From CAMLHU01 sp039917855 (GTDB taxonomy: Bacteria > Gemmatimonadota > Gemmatimonadetes > Gemmatimonadales > GWC2-71-9), in assembly GCA_039917855.1 (NCBI GenBank), contig JBDSIR010000122.1:1-8406 (forward strand): a stretch of 8,406 bases of DNA, written 5' to 3'. A program made the position numbers and the translations under genes. Positions 6,387 through 8,406 of the stretch are shown in pieces. The number at the start of each line of letters is the position of its first letter. Positions within the stretch are counted from its first letter, which is position 1. A model generated the notes under the pieces. It had not been told where the DNA came from and made no database searches. It saw only the letters and a list, made by a program, of their open reading frames with translations.

Positions 6387-6486
6387 GTCATCCCGAGCAG
6401 AGCGAGGGATCTACTCAGCGAAGACCGTGGCGCGCAATCTCGCTACGGTCTTGACCGGCAAGATCCCTCGCTCTGCTCGGGATGAC
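6387..6486. repeat. 100-nt palindrome with perfect 26-nt arms (REP/BIME-like), copy 2
   Basis: The arms at 6387-6412 and 6461-6486 are perfect 26-nt reverse complements; the left arm runs GTCATCCCGAGC, then AGAGCGAGGGATCT. Nested inside is a second hairpin, 6421-6432 with 6441-6452, in which 11 of 12 positions pair around an 8-nt loop (CGCAATCT). It fills most of the 180-nt gap between the convergent ends of ppk1 and dnaJ. The core AGCGAGGGATCTACTC (6401-6416) matches 14 of 16 bases with the core at 4086-4101, and the match includes four bases past the arm. No T-run borders either hairpin on either strand. It could still act as a two-way transcription barrier or RNase III substrate. No target-site duplication or transposase is visible. 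From 6487 to 6549 there is only GC-rich sequence with a tandem CGCCCGTC (6532-6547). Confidence 0.9.
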
Positions 6487-6549
6487 TCCTTGCTCTGCAT
6501 GCCTCCGACCACCGACGTCCGCCCCGCCGCTCGCCCGTCCGCCCGTCCG

Positions 6550-7644
6550 CTAGTACTTCAGCCCCGCCTTCTCGGCGTACTGCTTGAACAGCTCTCCCGT
6601 CTCCCCTGCGGGGGACTCGGGGATCTGGACGTTCACGGTGATCAGCTGGTCTCCCTTTCGCCCCTTCTCCTCCAGGCCGATCCCCTTGATGCGGAATGTG
6701 CGTCCCGGCTGAGTGCCGGACGGCACCTTCAGCAGGACCTTCTTGCCGTCGAGGGTCCGGACCTTGAGGGTGGTGCCGTAGACCGCCTGGGCGAGGTTCA
6801 ACGGCACCTCGCAGCGCAGATCGAGCCCTTCGCGCGTGAAGAAGCGATCGGCCTGGACCTGGAAGGTGACCACCAGGTCGCTGGCGGGACGCCCGTCGCG
6901 CGCGGGGTGTCCCTGCCCCTTGAGGCGGAGCTTGGTGCCGCTCTCGGTGCCGGGCGGAACGGTCACGGTGAGCCGCCGCTCGGTGCGGATCTCGCCGGCG
7001 CCGGCGCAGGTGCCGCAGTACTGGCTGGGGATCTTCCCCTTCCCGCGGCAGCGGGGGCAGGGCCGGTGCACCGCGAACGAACCCTGCCCGAAGGTGACCG
7101 TCCCCGAGCCATTGCATTCGCCGCAGGTGGCGATGGTGGCACCGGGCGCCGCGCCAGTCCCGTGACAGGTGGCGCACGACTCGTTGACGGTCACCGCGAC
7201 GGGGACCTTGCCGCCCGTGGCTGCGATCCGGAACGGGATCTCGACCAGGGTCTCGATCGCCTCGGTCCCCCGGGTCTCTTCCCGGCGCCCGCGCGCGCCG
7301 AAGATCGAGCTGAAGATGTCACCCAGCCCGATGTCGCCGAAGTCGAAGGAGGGGTCATCGCCATCAGGACCACCGGCGGTGCCGCGCCTCGCCGTCCCCT
7401 GACCCCGACCCCCCGCCCCGCCAAAAGCGCCATACTTGCGCATCCGGTCGTACTTCGAGCGCTGATCGGCGTCGGACAGCACGGTGTGCGCCTCCGAGAT
7501 CTCCTTGAAGCGATCGGCGGCCTGAGGGTTGTTCGGGTTCGCATCCGGGTGGAACTGCTTGGCCAGACGCCGATAGGCCTTCTTGATCTCCGCCGGCGTG
7601 GCCGTGTCGGGGACCCCGAGGACCTGATAGAAATCCTTCGCCAC
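6550..7644 (-). CDS. dnaJ: Chaperone protein DnaJ (type I Hsp40)
   Basis: DnaJ is the cochaperone that delivers unfolded clients to DnaK and stimulates its ATPase. With GTG at 7644 the product is 364 aa, typical length. The J domain spans residues 1-70 with HPD at 32-34. A Gly-rich stretch runs from 72 to 110 and ends in an Asp/Phe-rich segment (FDFGDIGLGDIFSSIFG). The zinc-binding region, 157-217, has all four CxxCxGxG repeats: CATCHGTG, CGECNGSG, CPRCRGKG and CGTCAGAG. The C-terminal substrate-binding and dimerisation region completes a type I DnaJ. The frame stays open upstream into grpE, but the family's N-terminus (AKDFYQVLGV) fixes the GTG start, which lies 1 nt after the grpE stop and behind GGGGAG. 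Tight linkage to grpE implies cotranscription and heat-shock-type control. The 3' end faces ppk1 across the 100-nt palindrome. Confidence 0.97.
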   Translation of the reverse strand: MAKDFYQVLGVPDTATPAEIKKAYRRLAKQFHPDANPNNPQAADRFKEISEAHTVLSDADQRSKYDRMRKYGAFGGAGGRGQGTARRGTAGGPDGDDPSFDFGDIGLGDIFSSIFGARGRREETRGTEAIETLVEIPFRIAATGGKVPVAVTVNESCATCHGTGAAPGATIATCGECNGSGTVTFGQGSFAVHRPCPRCRGKGKIPSQYCGTCAGAGEIRTERRLTVTVPPGTESGTKLRLKGQGHPARDGRPASDLVVTFQVQADRFFTREGLDLRCEVPLNLAQAVYGTTLKVRTLDGKKVLLKVPSGTQPGRTFRIKGIGLEEKGRKGDQLITVNVQIPESPAGETGELFKQYAEKAGLKY

Positions 7645-7645
7645 C

Positions 7646-8230
7646 TCAGCCCTGCTCCCCGTACACCTGCACCCGCGCCGGGCGCAGGAGGATCCCCTTG
7701 TACCGGTAGCCCACCTGGAAGACGGCGGCGATCGCCCCGACCTGCTCCGCGGTCGGCGCCGGGACCTGCGAGATCGCCTCGTGCACCGACGGGTCGAAGG
7801 GAGCGCCGACCGGATCGACAAGCTCGAGGCCGAACTTCTCCAGTTCCTTCCAGAGCTTTTTGTCGGTCAGGAGCACCGCCTGATGCAGGTCGGCCACCGT
7901 GGCGAGCTGTTCCCCGCCCTCCACGACGCGATCGAGGTCGTCGAGCACTTCGAGCAGCTTGCCGAGGAGTTCCGCCTGCGCGCGATCCGCCCACTCCGCG
8001 CGCTCCCGCTGGGAACGCTTCCGGAAATTGTCGTACTCCGCCGCAAGCCGCAGGTGTCGATCCTTCAGCTCATCCCGTTCGGCGGACACCCGGGCGAGCG
8101 CGGAGTCGAGGGGCTCGAAAGGGAGCCCGGCCGTCGATGCCTCCGCGGCAGGGATCTCATCAGCCAGCTCCACCTCTTCAGGCGGAAGTCGGGGCTCTTC
8201 GTTGTTCATAACTTCTTTGCTGACAGTCAC
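7646..8230 (-). CDS. grpE: Nucleotide exchange factor GrpE
   Basis: GrpE releases ADP from DnaK so that clients can cycle. At 194 aa it is full length. An acidic, Pro/Glu-rich N-terminal tail (to about 40) is followed by a long coiled-coil helix (about 40-95) containing the family motif EYDNFRKR (65-72), then a helical part and the C-terminal beta domain (about 140-190) with the signature HEAISQVP through VFQVGYRYKGILLRPARVQV. The start is uncertain. GTG at 8230 has GGAG at 6-nt spacing and overlaps the stop of a possible leader ORF, so I prefer it. ATG at 8209 (MNNEEP) would give 187 aa with only a weak AAGAAG behind it. dnaJ follows after 1 nt. Neither hrcA nor a CIRCE inverted repeat is seen upstream, so the regulator of this operon cannot be named from the window. 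Confidence 0.95.
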   Translation of the reverse strand: MTVSKEVMNNEEPRLPPEEVELADEIPAAEASTAGLPFEPLDSALARVSAERDELKDRHLRLAAEYDNFRKRSQRERAEWADRAQAELLGKLLEVLDDLDRVVEGGEQLATVADLHQAVLLTDKKLWKELEKFGLELVDPVGAPFDPSVHEAISQVPAPTAEQVGAIAAVFQVGYRYKGILLRPARVQVYGEQG

Positions 8231-8406
8231 TTATATCTCCAGCGCCAGGTGCGTGTCTGAAAGGAAGATAGCAGGTTCGGTGCCGGTTTCGATGGGTCGG
8301 ATTGGCAGGCCACAATACGGCAACGATTGCTTCGGCGTTTCATTGTGGAGCCTCACCCACAGGCCCGTTCTCCACCCCTCCCCGGCCCCCTCCTCGCCTC
8401 TCCCCC
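8231..8406 (-). other. grpE upstream region with a possible 38-codon leader ORF and a G-rich tract
   Basis: Reading the - strand, an ATG at 8343 opens a 38-codon frame that ends in TGA at 8229-8227, so its stop overlaps the grpE GTG as GTGA. GAGG lies 7 nt before that ATG. The peptide would be basic (begins MKRRSNRCRIVACQ, ends TRTWRWRYK) and resembles nothing I know. Frames of this length are common by chance in GC-rich DNA, so it is only a candidate. From about 8363 to the window end the - strand is very G-rich, with runs of four or five G. I see no CIRCE element (GAGTGCTAA type), no tRNA and no convincing sigma-70 or sigma-32 promoter; TATAAG (8235-8230) is -10-like but lacks a -35 partner. 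Confidence 0.35.

Noticed and set aside
6427..8211. A 594-codon open frame on the + strand through dnaJ and grpE
   Set aside because: It crosses two well-supported - strand genes and the palindrome, and shows no domain.
8231..8330. CIRCE operator or sigma-32 promoter before grpE
   Set aside because: No TTAGCACTC/GAGTGCTAA inverted repeat is present. ATCGAAA followed by CCTGCTAT only loosely resembles a sigma-32 promoter, and the spacing is poor.

Overview
The window is compact, GC-rich bacterial DNA carrying eight protein-coding genes: six on the + strand and two on the - strand. I think the source is a high-GC, diderm-type, non-enterobacterial bacterium, possibly Gemmatimonadota. The grounds are the GC-rich codon use, the frequent GTG starts (mnmA, the DUF2780-like gene, dnaJ and probably grpE), a lipobox protein and the grpE-dnaJ gene order. 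This lineage guess is inference only.

Layout. (1) Positions 13-3043 look like one operon: a NifS/IscS-type cysteine desulfurase overlaps mnmA by 8 nt, then come a small helical DUF2780-like protein (13-nt gap) and a four-helix membrane protein of the phage-holin-4 family (1-nt overlap). The first two genes form a ready-made sulfur relay for 2-thiouridine at the tRNA wobble position. The last two are of unknown role. (2) A putative lipoprotein gene with its own ribosome binding site lies at 3135-4040. (3) The 217-nt gap before the next gene holds a long imperfect inverted repeat (4069-4141) and an AT-richer promoter region with a PHO-box-like direct repeat. (4) Polyphosphate kinase ppk1 (4258-6369) has all its catalytic histidines and probably a leaderless or near-leaderless start. 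(5) Between the convergent ends of ppk1 and dnaJ is a 100-nt palindrome with perfect 26-nt arms and a nested inner hairpin. It shares a core with the first inverted repeat. (6) dnaJ and grpE (- strand) form a chaperone operon with 1 nt between them. dnaK and hrcA are not in the window. (7) The last 176 nt are the grpE upstream region, with a possible 38-codon leader ORF and a G-rich tract on the - strand.

The protein-coding content is mostly conserved housekeeping. The least ordinary material is between the genes: two related palindromic elements, the candidate phosphate-control site before ppk1, two start codons placed as in leaderless transcripts, and the possible upstream ORF coupled to grpE. 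I see no CRISPR array, tRNA, rRNA, transposase or defence gene.
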